Notes under the pieces: generated by a model | What the model saw: the letters and a program-made list of their open reading frames with translations, nothing else | Told to the model about the DNA's origin: nothing | Databases searched by the model: none | From: Flavobacteriaceae bacterium | GTDB taxonomy: Bacteria > Bacteroidota > Bacteroidia > Flavobacteriales > Flavobacteriaceae | DNA: 12,126 nt | Direction of reading: 5' to 3' | Assembly (NCBI GenBank): GCA_016763715.1 | Contig: JAESTG010000122.1 | Span: 1-12,126, forward strand | Program-made: the position numbers and the translations under genes | In this document: positions 1 to 8,008 of the stretch, piece after piece | Position numbering within the stretch: the first letter of the stretch is position 1 | Layout: the number at the start of each line of letters is the position of its first letter

Positions 1-97
1 CGCCCGCCTGAAAGGGCGCACGCATGCGCGAAAATTCGCTCTCAGGCACGCGACCATTGAACACCAACGATTCGGTGCCGCGACTGATACCGCTGTC
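1..97 (-). CDS. Foreign fragment of a zinc-binding (MDR) dehydrogenase, joined in frame to the antiporter
   Basis: Read on the minus strand from 97 to 1, this stretch encodes 32 residues beginning [13 protein letters not shown] and ending [11 protein letters not shown] recognise this from memory as part of the N-terminal GroES-like domain of a COG1063-type zinc-binding dehydrogenase, as in alphaproteobacteria. It does not resemble the antiporter C-terminus, where SWVGPRG and further membrane helices are expected. Composition supports a foreign source: 62% GC over 1-100 against 29% over 101-200, and 22 of 32 codons end in G or C. No start or stop lies inside the fragment and it runs off the window. 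Most likely an assembly chimera; a real recombination scar is possible. The family name is from memory; the compositional break is seen directly. Confidence 0.6.
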
Positions 98-1141
98 CAC
101 CCAACTTATAAATAGCTTTTCATTAAGTTTAAGGCTCGATTTATTAGTGCTTAAAAACACTCCTAAAGGGCGTATTATAAAAATGATGATGACAAACAAA
201 ACAGCGGTTTGCCAATTATAAATAAGGAGCAGTTCTTCCATGTTAATATTCGCCGAAAGGAGAATAAACAAGATTGAAATTAACAATATGCTTAAGGATT
301 CTTTAAAGTATAGAAGCTCTTTCAAGTAAGCCGAATTGGTGTTCCCTAAAACCATCCCCATAACCACTACTGCAAGCAACCCCGATTCGTGAGCAAAGAC
401 ATCTGAAAGCACAAAAACCCCCAAAACCGAAGCAAGGGCAAAAACATTTAGTAAATAATGAGGAACCCATTTTCGTACAATTAAAAAATTTAATGCATGT
501 GCAAAAGTGAATCCAAAAGTAGTTCCAAAAAGCACTATTTTTCCAAACTCAACAAGCGCTGTTTTTGTAAACTCACCCCCAGCATCAACACTAATAAATT
601 CGAATACCAAAACTGCTACCAATGCCCCAATAGGGTCAATTAGAATTCCTTCCCACTTAAGTATGGCCGAGACATCTTTTTTAAGAGGAATGTTCCTTAA
701 AATAGGCGTTATAACCGTAGGTCCTGTCACTATAATAAGTGCAGAAAACAGAAATGAGATTTCCCAACTCAAGTTAAAGATATAATGTGCGCCCACTGCT
801 GCTCCGAAAAATGTAACTAGTGACCCAAGAGTAATCAACTTAGTAATTACTGGACCTACATTTTTTATTTCTGAAAGCTTAAGGGTTAGACCACCTTCAA
901 ATAGTATAATACTAATTGCCAGAGAGACAAAATAGAACAGGCTGTCTCCAGTAAAAAGACCTTTCTCTCCATTCCAAATTGGTTCAATCCATTTGGCTCC
1001 ATCTTCGCTTAAAAACTCCGCAGCAACAGGCCCAACCAAAAGACCGATTAAAATGAGTGGTAAAATGGCTGGTATTTTAAACCTCCAAGCTACCCATTGA
1101 GCTAATATTCCTAAAATGATAATTCCAGCAAGTTCTAACAA
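98..1141 (-). CDS. CPA1-type cation:proton antiporter (Na+/H+ exchanger), C-terminus missing
   Basis: Inner-membrane exchanger expected to swap Na+ or K+ for protons in pH and salt homeostasis. About 348 residues are readable, nearly all hydrophobic helices. The N-terminus reads [18 protein letters not shown] followed by [17 protein letters not shown], typical of the NhaP-like family. The transport core is visible as [12 protein letters not shown] (T139-R149) and [12 protein letters not shown], whose Asp169 is the likely ion-binding carboxylate. There is no ATG anywhere upstream in frame: the frame opens after a stop at 1213-1211, and TTG at 1141 is the start that matches family N-termini (MLELAG...). 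The protein breaks off after KLFISWV near position 98, where GPRG and the remaining helices, often with a TrkA-N/TrkA-C tail, should follow. It lies 69 bp downstream of the permease on the same strand, so the two are probably co-transcribed. Family is well supported; the exact ion is unknown. Confidence 0.85.
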
Positions 1142-1177
1142 GTGTTGTTGTTTTAGTTTTATTAAAAATAGAAATAA

Positions 1178-1187
1178 ACCACGTGGT
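1178..1187. repeat. Perfect 10-bp palindrome ACCACGTGGT
   Basis: A perfect palindrome with a CACGTG core sits in the 69-bp gap between the permease stop and the antiporter start. On the minus (transcribed) strand it is followed by a T-rich run (TTTATTTCTATTTTT). The stem without a proper loop is too short for a normal terminator. It could be a protein-binding site, a weak attenuator, or chance. Confidence 0.25.
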
Positions 1188-1210
1188 ATCTGTAAATAAT
1201 ATCTTAAATC

Positions 1211-3415
1211 TTAGTTATCTTTCATTGTCAAGCGAAGGACAGAACATGCCGATTTCTCAGTAAATTTATCTTTTCCAGTACCAAACAAGACGCTAATCCA
1301 ATTGTCTTTTTGTGGAGTCCCTAAAATAAGCAAATCATAACTAGCCGATATACGAGAAATAGCTTCAATAGAATCATCACTCTTCAAAACAATCACTTCA
1401 TTTTCGGATAACACATTTTGTAATAGCTTTGTGCTTGTGCTTCGCATTTCATCAATGGCTTGTTCGGACATAGTTGTAGGGACTACGTGGAGTAATGTTA
1501 AGGAGGCATTGTGAAACTGGCAAATTCTATCTGCTACAGCTAGAAACTTTTTATCTTTTCTTCCTGGGCGCAATGCCAGTACAATCTTACTGAAGTTTCG
1601 CACTCCATTATCCTTAAACAAGGCAAAGTCTGAATCAATATGTGTGAGTAACCAGCCAATAGGGTTGCTCACTAAAATACCGCTATGAGCCCTTCCGTTC
1701 CAACCCATTACCAACCAATCGCAACTGGTTTGGTCGCTTAAATCGTGTATTGTTTTAGACACATCATGGGTTACTGCAGCCTCAAAATCCAAATCGATGT
1801 TCTTTTCCCTAGCCAAGCGACTTATCCTTCTTTCAATCGAGGTTACCTTCGGGTTATCCTCCATAAGAGCATCAAGAAAGGTTTGGTTAGGGACTTCAGT
1901 AATATTAACTGTTTGAAGTTTTTCCGTTCTATTAATTGCCGCCGCCATCTCCACAAGCATTTCTGGAGATTTCTCGTTTCCAAGCAAAGGAACAACCACG
2001 CCAGCCTTTGAAGCTAGTTTTCCATTCAAATTACCTGATAGTGTATTATCTCTATTTCGAAGTGCTATCTGTTTCCTGTTTTTACGTTTATAAAATAAGT
2101 ATAGCGCGGGGCGGTGCCCATATTGCCTTAAAACTCCAGTCCGAGTGGCATTTTTTCCAAAGAAAAAATAAATTAATCCCCCAAGAATAAATATAGCAAC
2201 TATAGCAATAAATGGCATAAGACCAAGAAACACAAGAAGCACAATACCACTCACAATTCCAAAGAGCTGCATAAAAGGGTATAAGGGTGAACGGTACGGA
2301 GGGTTATACCATTGGGCAGAAGTTTCCCGAAGAATAATGACACATGTATTCACTAAAATGAACATCATTACCATAAAGGCACTAGCTAATTTGGCTATTT
2401 TTACTACGTCCAAAAAAACAATCACAAAGGCCATTACAACACATGTCATAATAATAGTTACAACAGGAGTTAAGTATTTCGAATGGATTTTACTCATAAA
2501 ATCGGGTAGCAACTTGTCCCGAGCCATTGCAAATGGAAACCTTGAAGAAGCCAAAACACCCGAATTAGCCATAGATATTAAGGTAATAATCCCAATAACA
2601 GCCGCTACAATTCCGACGTATTTTCCACCTAACATCTCGGCAATTGTATATATAGGCCTAATATCTGTTTGTAGTGTGTTTAATGGAATATTGCCTACTA
2701 AAACAAAGGTTACAAACACATAAATCGCTGTCATTAAAAGAAGCGACAATATCATGGCTCTGGGTAAATTTCTGTTTGGATTTTTAATTTCTCCAGCAAT
2801 TGCTGCGACTTTAGTTACTCCTGCATAGGATATATAAACAAATGCAATGGTAGAAACGAGACCTAACTCACCCTTCAATAAAAAAGGATCAAAAAGATTT
2901 GCATCCACTTTCGGAATTCCGAAGATCAAAATAAGGGTTAAACTAATAAGACTAATGGTTACAATGAAAATTTGAACTTTTCCTACTTTTTTAACTCCAA
3001 GAATGTTTAAAAATAAAATGAGCACCAAAAAACCTACTGCGATGTACTTTGTAAATTCTGGATTGATATTTACAAGAATTGACAAATAGGCGCCAAACCC
3101 AACCAGTGCAAATGAGCTTTTAAGTAATAGAGATAACCACAAACCAATCCCAGCAATAGTACCGAACATTGGGCCAAAAGCACGCTCAATATACACATAA
3201 GTTCCTCCAGATTTTGGCATAGCGGTAGCGAGCTCAGACTTAGAAAGAGCTGCGGGTAAAATACATACAGCCGCCAAAAGATAAGCCAACCATACAGACG
3301 ACCCCGTTTTTGCCGCCGCCAACCCTGGAAGCACGAATATTCCACTTCCCAACATCCCACCAATACTAATTGCGATTACTGAGGTTAACGATAGACTACG
3401 TTCTAGTTTTTTCAA
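1211..3415 (-). CDS. APC-family amino acid permease with two C-terminal universal stress protein domains
   Basis: Inner-membrane amino acid (or polyamine) transporter of 734 residues. Residues 1-420 are the APC core of about 12 helices, with the substrate-binding helix-1 motif SIGGMLGSGIF at 17-27 and the conserved GEIKNPNRNLPRA at 208-220. A basic linker (about 421-465) leads to two UspA-like domains on the cytoplasmic side, roughly 470-600 and 608-730. Their nucleotide-binding glycine motifs (MGWNG at 570-574; LGTPQ at 698-702 with FGTG at 711-714) are degenerate, so ATP binding is uncertain. Homologues of this architecture are common in Bacteroidota. The only start fitting the family N-terminus (MKKLERSLSLTSVIAISIGG) is TTG at 3415: the frame is stopped upstream at 3431-3433 and the next ATG would remove most of helix 1. 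Probably first gene of an operon with the antiporter. The substrate cannot be read from the sequence. Confidence 0.88.
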   Translation of the reverse strand: MKKLERSLSLTSVIAISIGGMLGSGIFVLPGLAAAKTGSSVWLAYLLAAVCILPAALSKSELATAMPKSGGTYVYIERAFGPMFGTIAGIGLWLSLLLKSSFALVGFGAYLSILVNINPEFTKYIAVGFLVLILFLNILGVKKVGKVQIFIVTISLISLTLILIFGIPKVDANLFDPFLLKGELGLVSTIAFVYISYAGVTKVAAIAGEIKNPNRNLPRAMILSLLLMTAIYVFVTFVLVGNIPLNTLQTDIRPIYTIAEMLGGKYVGIVAAVIGIITLISMANSGVLASSRFPFAMARDKLLPDFMSKIHSKYLTPVVTIIMTCVVMAFVIVFLDVVKIAKLASAFMVMMFILVNTCVIILRETSAQWYNPPYRSPLYPFMQLFGIVSGIVLLVFLGLMPFIAIVAIFILGGLIYFFFGKNATRTGVLRQYGHRPALYLFYKRKNRKQIALRNRDNTLSGNLNGKLASKAGVVVPLLGNEKSPEMLVEMAAAINRTEKLQTVNITEVPNQTFLDALMEDNPKVTSIERRISRLAREKNIDLDFEAAVTHDVSKTIHDLSDQTSCDWLVMGWNGRAHSGILVSNPIGWLLTHIDSDFALFKDNGVRNFSKIVLALRPGRKDKKFLAVADRICQFHNASLTLLHVVPTTMSEQAIDEMRSTSTKLLQNVLSENEVIVLKSDDSIEAISRISASYDLLILGTPQKDNWISVLFGTGKDKFTEKSACSVLRLTMKDN

Positions 3416-3447
3416 GGATTGTTGGTTAAGTTATATTTTGTATATGC

Positions 3448-3479
3448 TAAAAATAGCACAATTTATTTACTAAGGCGAA
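3448..3479 (-). promoter_or_regulatory. Candidate promoter of the permease gene
   Basis: On the minus strand TTCG (3479-3476) is followed after exactly 20 bp by TATTTTTA (3455-3448), close to the Bacteroidetes primary sigma consensus TTTG-N19-21-TAnnTTTG. The same -7 box and spacing occur before rnpA. It would give a leader of about 28 nt to the TTG start at 3415. Pattern match only. Confidence 0.4.
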
Positions 3480-3580
3480 TAGAATATTTTGTCCAAAAAC
3501 CCATTATTTAAACTTAAATTCGCTCTTCTTTCATTTTCAATCCCTAAACCATTATTTATTTTCTTAATAAACCCTTAACA

Positions 3581-3615
3581 GTTTAAACAGTTTCCACCTG
3601 TTTTTGTATTTTGCA
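3581..3615 (+). promoter_or_regulatory. Possible promoter just upstream of the MBL-fold gene
   Basis: TATTTTGC at 3608-3615 resembles the Bacteroidetes -7 box TAnnTTTG but is one base short, and the upstream -33 element is poor (GTTT at 3581-3584, spacing 23). Transcription from it would start almost at the ATG at 3621, giving a leaderless or nearly leaderless message. AACAGTTT is repeated with a 9-bp period immediately upstream (3577-3593) and might be an operator. The rest of the 205-bp divergent spacer shows only AT-rich sequence. Confidence 0.25.
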
Positions 3616-3620
3616 CACTT

Positions 3621-4481
3621 ATGAATTTATATCCTATTGAGGCTGGGAATTTCAAGTTGGATGGTGGCGCCATGTTTGGCGTTGTTCCAAAATCCCTTTG
3701 GACACGAACCAATCCAGCCGATTCTAATAATATGATAGATATAGCAGCTCGTTGTTTGTTGATTGAAAACGGGGATCGCCTCACGCTTATTGATACTGGA
3801 ATGGGCAATAAGCAAAGCGAAAAATTTTATGGTTATTATTATCGCTGGGGGGAATTCAATATAAATGACTCACTAAAAAAACACGGTTTCCATAGAGATG
3901 ATATAACCGATGTTTTTATGACTCATCTTCACTTCGATCACTGTGGTGGAAGTGTACAATGGAATAAAGACCAAACGGGTTACGAACCAGCATTTAAAAA
4001 TGCTCATTTCTGGAGCAATGAACGCCACTGGCAATGGGCAACAGAACCAAATAGACGAGAAAAAGCATCGTTTCTAAAAGAAAATATCCTGCCCATGCAG
4101 AAAAGTGGTCAACTATTGTTTGTAGCAGACCCAATTACCGACTATTCAAATGCAAAAGAATTAGATTTCGGCATCCTCTTTGCAGATGGACACACCGAAA
4201 AGCAAATGATTCCTCATGTTGAAATTAAGGGTAAAACTTTAGTCTTTATGGGCGACCTATTGCCAACAGCCGGACATTTACCCGTTCCTTTTGTAATGGG
4301 ATACGATACTAGGCCATTACTAACCTTGCCTGAAAAAGAGAAGTTTCTTAAAACAGCCGCAGACAAAAATTATTATTTATTTTTAGAGCACGATGCTCAT
4401 AACCAAATTATTACGGTAAAACATACCGAAAAAGGTGTCCGTTTGGATGAAACCTTTACTTTTGATGAACTTTTTAATTAA
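3621..4481 (+). CDS. Metallo-beta-lactamase-fold hydrolase
   Basis: Probably a cytoplasmic metal-dependent hydrolase of 286 residues; I see no signal peptide. The full binuclear metal site is visible: THLHFDHCGG gives H102, H104, D106 and H107; H191 in ADGHTEKQ, D212 in MGDLLPT and H257 in FLEHD complete the ligands. The order and spacing resemble the lactonase-like (AiiA/YtnP) MBL group, but that group is diverse and the substrate cannot be inferred. A true antibiotic beta-lactamase is unlikely because there is no export signal. The gene opens a three-gene unit: only 10 bp separate its stop from the start of the S8 peptidase lipoprotein, so co-transcription is likely. ATG at 3621 is preferred because the family N-terminus (MNLYPIEAGNFKLDGGAMFG) begins there. 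Length is normal and composition matches neighbours. Confidence 0.85.
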   Translation: MNLYPIEAGNFKLDGGAMFGVVPKSLWTRTNPADSNNMIDIAARCLLIENGDRLTLIDTGMGNKQSEKFYGYYYRWGEFNINDSLKKHGFHRDDITDVFMTHLHFDHCGGSVQWNKDQTGYEPAFKNAHFWSNERHWQWATEPNRREKASFLKENILPMQKSGQLLFVADPITDYSNAKELDFGILFADGHTEKQMIPHVEIKGKTLVFMGDLLPTAGHLPVPFVMGYDTRPLLTLPEKEKFLKTAADKNYYLFLEHDAHNQIITVKHTEKGVRLDETFTFDELFN

Positions 4482-4491
4482 AATAATACGA

Positions 4492-6159
4492 ATGAAAATT
4501 TTAAAATCTTCCTTAGAAGCAATAGCTACTGTAGTCTTATCAAGTTGTGGCGGCGGTGTTGCTCCCATAGTTTCAACTCCCGTGGAAAACATTGATGCAT
4601 TGCCATTAAAAGCAGTTCCGCTAAGTGATTCTCAAATGAAATCTTGGGGGGCGACAGACCTTTTAACCGACACCATTCCAGGAATGAGTATTGATAAAGC
4701 ATACAATGAAATTTTAAAAGGCAGAAAAGGTAAAACGGTGATTGTAGGGGTAATTGATAGTGGCGTAGACATTGAGCATGAAGATTTAAAAGATGTTATC
4801 TGGACCAATAGAGGTGAAATTGCTGGCAACGGAAAAGACGATGATAATAACGGATATATAGACGATATACACGGTTGGAATTTCCTAGGAGATATCGTAA
4901 AAGAGAGCATGGAATATGTTCGTTATATGAAAAAATTAGGTCCAAAATTTGAAGGAAAAAGTGAATCTTCCATAGGCGCAACAGATAGAGCTGATTTTGC
5001 TATCTACCAAAAAGCCGTTGCCGAATATCAAAAAGAAGTGGATGAAGCAAATGGAGTTGTCACAAGATACGAAGGCATTTTAAGTCAGCTTAATCCTGCG
5101 CATACCGCTATGACCAAAAAGTTTGGGAAAGAAGATTATTCTAAAGAAGACCTTGCGGCTATTGAAAACCCAAGCTCTACTGAACAGCAACAAATAGGAA
5201 TGCTAACTCAAATGCTAAATTTTGGAGATACCATACCTGCTGTAATCAAACAATTGAGCGGTGGAGTCGACTATTATAAGGGGCGTTTAGATTCACATTT
5301 CAATTTGGATGGTGATTTTAGAAGTGCTTTAAACGATAATCCCGATGATTTCAGTTCTAAATACTATGGAAACGGAGACGTAGATGGCCCCGATCCAAAA
5401 AAAGAAGATGCCATGCACGGTACTCACGTAGCTGGAATTATTGCCGCCAAAAGAAATAATGGGATCGGAATGAATGGTGTTGCCAATAACGTAGAAATTT
5501 TAGTCGTTCGTGCTGTTCCAGACGGTGACGAATACGACAAAGATATTGCTCTCGCAATTCGATATGCAGTAGACAACGGAGCAAAAGTGATTAATACTAG
5601 CTTCGGAAAATATTATTCACCACACCCACAATGGGTTCGTGATGCAATTGTTTATGCAGCAAAAAACGATGTCCTTATTGTAAATGCAGCAGGAAATGAA
5701 GGTTTTGATTTAGATGGAATCCAAGTATTTCCAAACGATCAAGAAGGGACTGGCCCTGAAATTAGTGATACATTTATTACTATTGGTGCCTTAAATTATG
5801 ACTATGGAAGTGAAATGGTAGCCAGCTTTTCTAATTTCGGAAAAACGAATGTAGATGTGTTTGCTCCTGGTGTTAAAATCTGGTCAACAACTCCTCTAAA
5901 TACTTATGAATACTTACAAGGAACTTCCATGGCGGCTCCTGCCGTAGCTGGTGTAGCAGCCGTTATTCGGTCTTACTACCCAAATCTTTCAGCAAAACAA
6001 GTAAAACAAATTTTAATGAATAGTGGGTTGAGTTCTAAAACACCCGTTATCTTAGGTGGTGACGAATCACATAAAGATAACTTCGGAAACATTTCGAAAT
6101 CGGGTAAAATGGTCAACCTATATAATGCCTTAATTATGGCAGATAAAATGTCTAAATAG
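4492..6159 (+). CDS. S8 (subtilisin-like) serine peptidase, lipoprotein
   Basis: Exported subtilase of 555 residues predicted to be lipid-anchored: MKILKSSLEAIATVVLSSC ends in a lipobox with Cys19, although the hydrophobic stretch contains Glu9. The catalytic triad is complete: Asp89 in VIDSGVD, His309 in HGTHVAG and Ser479 in GTSMAAP, with the oxyanion Asn402 in AAGNEG. Asp and His are separated by 220 residues, far more than the roughly 30 of subtilisin. The insert starts with an acidic, calcium-loop-like GNGKDDDNNGYIDD and continues as a charged, mainly helical region. The frame is open further upstream, inside the MBL gene (ATGs at 4435, 4447 and 4465), but only ATG 4492 gives the lipoprotein signal. 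It abuts the M1 gene directly (TAGATG). Related proteins are common in Flavobacteriaceae. Probably active at the outer membrane; substrates unknown. Confidence 0.92.
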   Translation: MKILKSSLEAIATVVLSSCGGGVAPIVSTPVENIDALPLKAVPLSDSQMKSWGATDLLTDTIPGMSIDKAYNEILKGRKGKTVIVGVIDSGVDIEHEDLKDVIWTNRGEIAGNGKDDDNNGYIDDIHGWNFLGDIVKESMEYVRYMKKLGPKFEGKSESSIGATDRADFAIYQKAVAEYQKEVDEANGVVTRYEGILSQLNPAHTAMTKKFGKEDYSKEDLAAIENPSSTEQQQIGMLTQMLNFGDTIPAVIKQLSGGVDYYKGRLDSHFNLDGDFRSALNDNPDDFSSKYYGNGDVDGPDPKKEDAMHGTHVAGIIAAKRNNGIGMNGVANNVEILVVRAVPDGDEYDKDIALAIRYAVDNGAKVINTSFGKYYSPHPQWVRDAIVYAAKNDVLIVNAAGNEGFDLDGIQVFPNDQEGTGPEISDTFITIGALNYDYGSEMVASFSNFGKTNVDVFAPGVKIWSTTPLNTYEYLQGTSMAAPAVAGVAAVIRSYYPNLSAKQVKQILMNSGLSSKTPVILGGDESHKDNFGNISKSGKMVNLYNALIMADKMSK

Positions 6160-7953
6160 ATGAATTTATTATTTAAAAGTATCGTCGCCCTCTTTTTCTT
6201 CGGAACTATAACGGCACAAAATAGCACTTCGTATTGGCAGCAAAAGGTCGATTACAAAATGACCATCGACATGAATGCCGATGAGGGTCAGTACAGAGGA
6301 ACGCAGCAACTTACTTATACGAACAATTCTCCAGATGTTCTCAACCGTGTGTTTTATCATCTGTATTTTAATGCTTTTCAGCCGGGAAGTGAAATGGATG
6401 TTCGTTCTCAAACCATTATTGATCCAGACGCTCGTGTAGGCGATCGCATATCAAAACTTAGCCCTTCGGAAATTGGATTCATTAAACCTCTTTCGTTAAC
6501 GCAAGATGGAGCTAAACTAACATACGAAGTGGTTGGAACCATTCTTGAAGCAACTTTAGCCAAATCAATATTACCAGGAGAAAGCACCGTTTTTAATATG
6601 GAGTGGGATGCTCAAGTTCCTTCTCAAATTCGAAGAAGCGGAAGGGATAATAAAGAAGGAATTGCATATTCCATGACCCAATGGTATCCAAAATTAGCCG
6701 AATATGATTTTCAAGGTTGGCATGCAGACCCATATATAGCTCGTGAGTTTCATGGCGTTTGGGGTGACTTTGATGTTACCATCATTATGGATAAAGATTA
6801 CACAATTGGTGGTACAGGATATCTTCAAGGTGATCCAGAAAAGAAAAGAGGTAAAAAAACATGGCATTTTGTTGCACCTAATGTGCACGATTTCAGTTGG
6901 GCGGCCGACAAAGACTATGTGCACGATGCTTATCCAGGACCTAACGGAGTAACGCTTAACTTTTATTATAAAAATGATCCAAATATCATTGAAAACTGGA
7001 AGAAACTTCAGCCTATTACGGCTGAATTGTTAACATATTTTAATAAACATATTGGTGATTATCCTTATAAACAATACTCCGTAATACAAGGTGGTGACGG
7101 TGGTATGGAATATGCCATGTCTACTTTTATTACAGGAAATAGAAAATTTGAAAGTTTAGTGGGAGTAACCGCTCATGAAATGGCTCACTCTTGGTTTCAG
7201 TTTTTATTAGCAACTAATGAAGGACGACACGAATGGATGGACGAAGGGTTTACAACTTACATTTCGTCATTAGCTATGAATGAGGCTATGAAGCAAAACT
7301 CTCCGAACCCGAATGCTGGTTCATACAGAGGTAATGCCTTTCTATCCAAAAGCGGAAAAGGAGCTCCTGCAACAACTCATGCAGATCGCTATGAAAGCAA
7401 CCGAACTTACGGTATTACAGCCTACAGTAAGGGCTGTGTCTTTTTAGCACAACTTGGATACGTCATTGGAGAAGAAAATTTAAAAACTACGATTAAGCAG
7501 TATTTTAAAGATTGGGCGTTTAAGCACCCAACTCCCAATGATTTTATTCGTGTTGCTGAAAAAGTATCAGGGCTAGAATTAGACTGGTATTTGCTTGACT
7601 TTATGTATACAAATGGCTTTATTGATTACGCTATTAATGGAGTGGAAAGTGAAAATGGGAAAAGCACAATAACTCTTGAACGTAAAGGGCTCGTGGCTAT
7701 GCCAATTGATTTGTATGTTGAATTTGATGATGGAACCTCAACCAATTATTACATTCCACTTCAAATGATGCGAGGAGAGAAACCTACCTCCGCACCTAGA
7801 ACATTAAGAACTGTTTTAAAAGATTGGGCTTGGGCATATCCTACCTATCAATTTGAGGCTTCAGCTGGAAAAACAATACGCAAGATTACCATAGATCCAA
7901 GTAAGCTAATGGCCGATGTGGATAATACAAACAACGTCTATATTAGAAAATAA
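6160..7953 (+). CDS. M1-family (gluzincin) zinc metallopeptidase, secreted
   Basis: Zinc aminopeptidase-like enzyme of 597 residues with a Sec signal peptide (MNLLFKSIVALFFFGTITA, likely cleaved before Gln20), so periplasmic or outer-membrane exposed. The M1 signature is complete: HEMAH at 339-343 with zinc ligands His339 and His343, catalytic Glu340, and third ligand Glu362 in WMDEGFTTY exactly 18 residues after the second His. GGDGGMEY (311-318) replaces the classic GAMEN substrate loop, and Tyr422 in AYSKGC matches the transition-state tyrosine. An N-terminal beta domain (about 25-230) precedes the catalytic domain; the C-terminus is short, as in bacterial M1 proteins lacking a full ERAP-type tail. 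The ATG directly follows the TAG of the S8 gene with no gap, indicating translational coupling. A strong terminator follows the stop. It probably trims peptides, perhaps those released by its S8 neighbour (inference). Confidence 0.92.
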   Translation: MNLLFKSIVALFFFGTITAQNSTSYWQQKVDYKMTIDMNADEGQYRGTQQLTYTNNSPDVLNRVFYHLYFNAFQPGSEMDVRSQTIIDPDARVGDRISKLSPSEIGFIKPLSLTQDGAKLTYEVVGTILEATLAKSILPGESTVFNMEWDAQVPSQIRRSGRDNKEGIAYSMTQWYPKLAEYDFQGWHADPYIAREFHGVWGDFDVTIIMDKDYTIGGTGYLQGDPEKKRGKKTWHFVAPNVHDFSWAADKDYVHDAYPGPNGVTLNFYYKNDPNIIENWKKLQPITAELLTYFNKHIGDYPYKQYSVIQGGDGGMEYAMSTFITGNRKFESLVGVTAHEMAHSWFQFLLATNEGRHEWMDEGFTTYISSLAMNEAMKQNSPNPNAGSYRGNAFLSKSGKGAPATTHADRYESNRTYGITAYSKGCVFLAQLGYVIGEENLKTTIKQYFKDWAFKHPTPNDFIRVAEKVSGLELDWYLLDFMYTNGFIDYAINGVESENGKSTITLERKGLVAMPIDLYVEFDDGTSTNYYIPLQMMRGEKPTSAPRTLRTVLKDWAWAYPTYQFEASAGKTIRKITIDPSKLMADVDNTNNVYIRK

Positions 7954-7977
7954 TTTTTTTCTGAATAAGAATATAGC

Positions 7978-8008
7978 AAAGACCCGTCTCCAAGGAAACG
8001 GGTCTTTT
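7978..8008 (+). terminator. Intrinsic terminator after the M1 peptidase gene
   Basis: A perfect 10-bp stem, AAAGACCCGT (7978-7987) with ACGGGTCTTT (7998-8007), encloses a 10-nt loop and ends in a short T run. It lies 25 bp after the stop of the M1 gene and separates the MBL-S8-M1 unit from the rnpA unit. The stem is A/T-flanked on both sides, so it could also act on minus-strand transcripts. Confidence 0.85.

Noticed and set aside
24..785. Plus-strand open frames at 24-221 and 507-785
   Set aside because: They are antisense to the antiporter, whose minus-strand frame is continuous from 1141 to 1 and matches a known family; the plus frames encode low-complexity Ser/Thr-rich peptides.
1745..2723. 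Plus-strand open frames within the permease gene
   Set aside because: Antisense shadows of the UspA and membrane portions of the permease; no recognisable domain.
3446..3457. Small inverted repeat GCTAAAAATAGC upstream of the permease
   Set aside because: Only a 4-bp stem, and it coincides with the predicted -7 box; not enough for an operator or terminator call.
3501..3558. Direct repeat CCATTATTTA at 3501-3510 and 3549-3558
   Set aside because: Short and AT-rich in an AT-rich spacer; likely chance, with no further copies noticed.
3621..4481. Antibiotic-resistance metallo-beta-lactamase
   Set aside because: The metal site fits the broad MBL fold, but there is no export signal and its neighbours are peptidases; it resembles lactonase-like hydrolases more.
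4435..4491. Upstream start of the S8 gene at ATG 4435 (or 4447, 4465)
   Set aside because: These lie inside the MBL gene and would put 9-19 extra residues before the lipoprotein signal; ATG 4492 gives a normal signal and a 10-bp gap.
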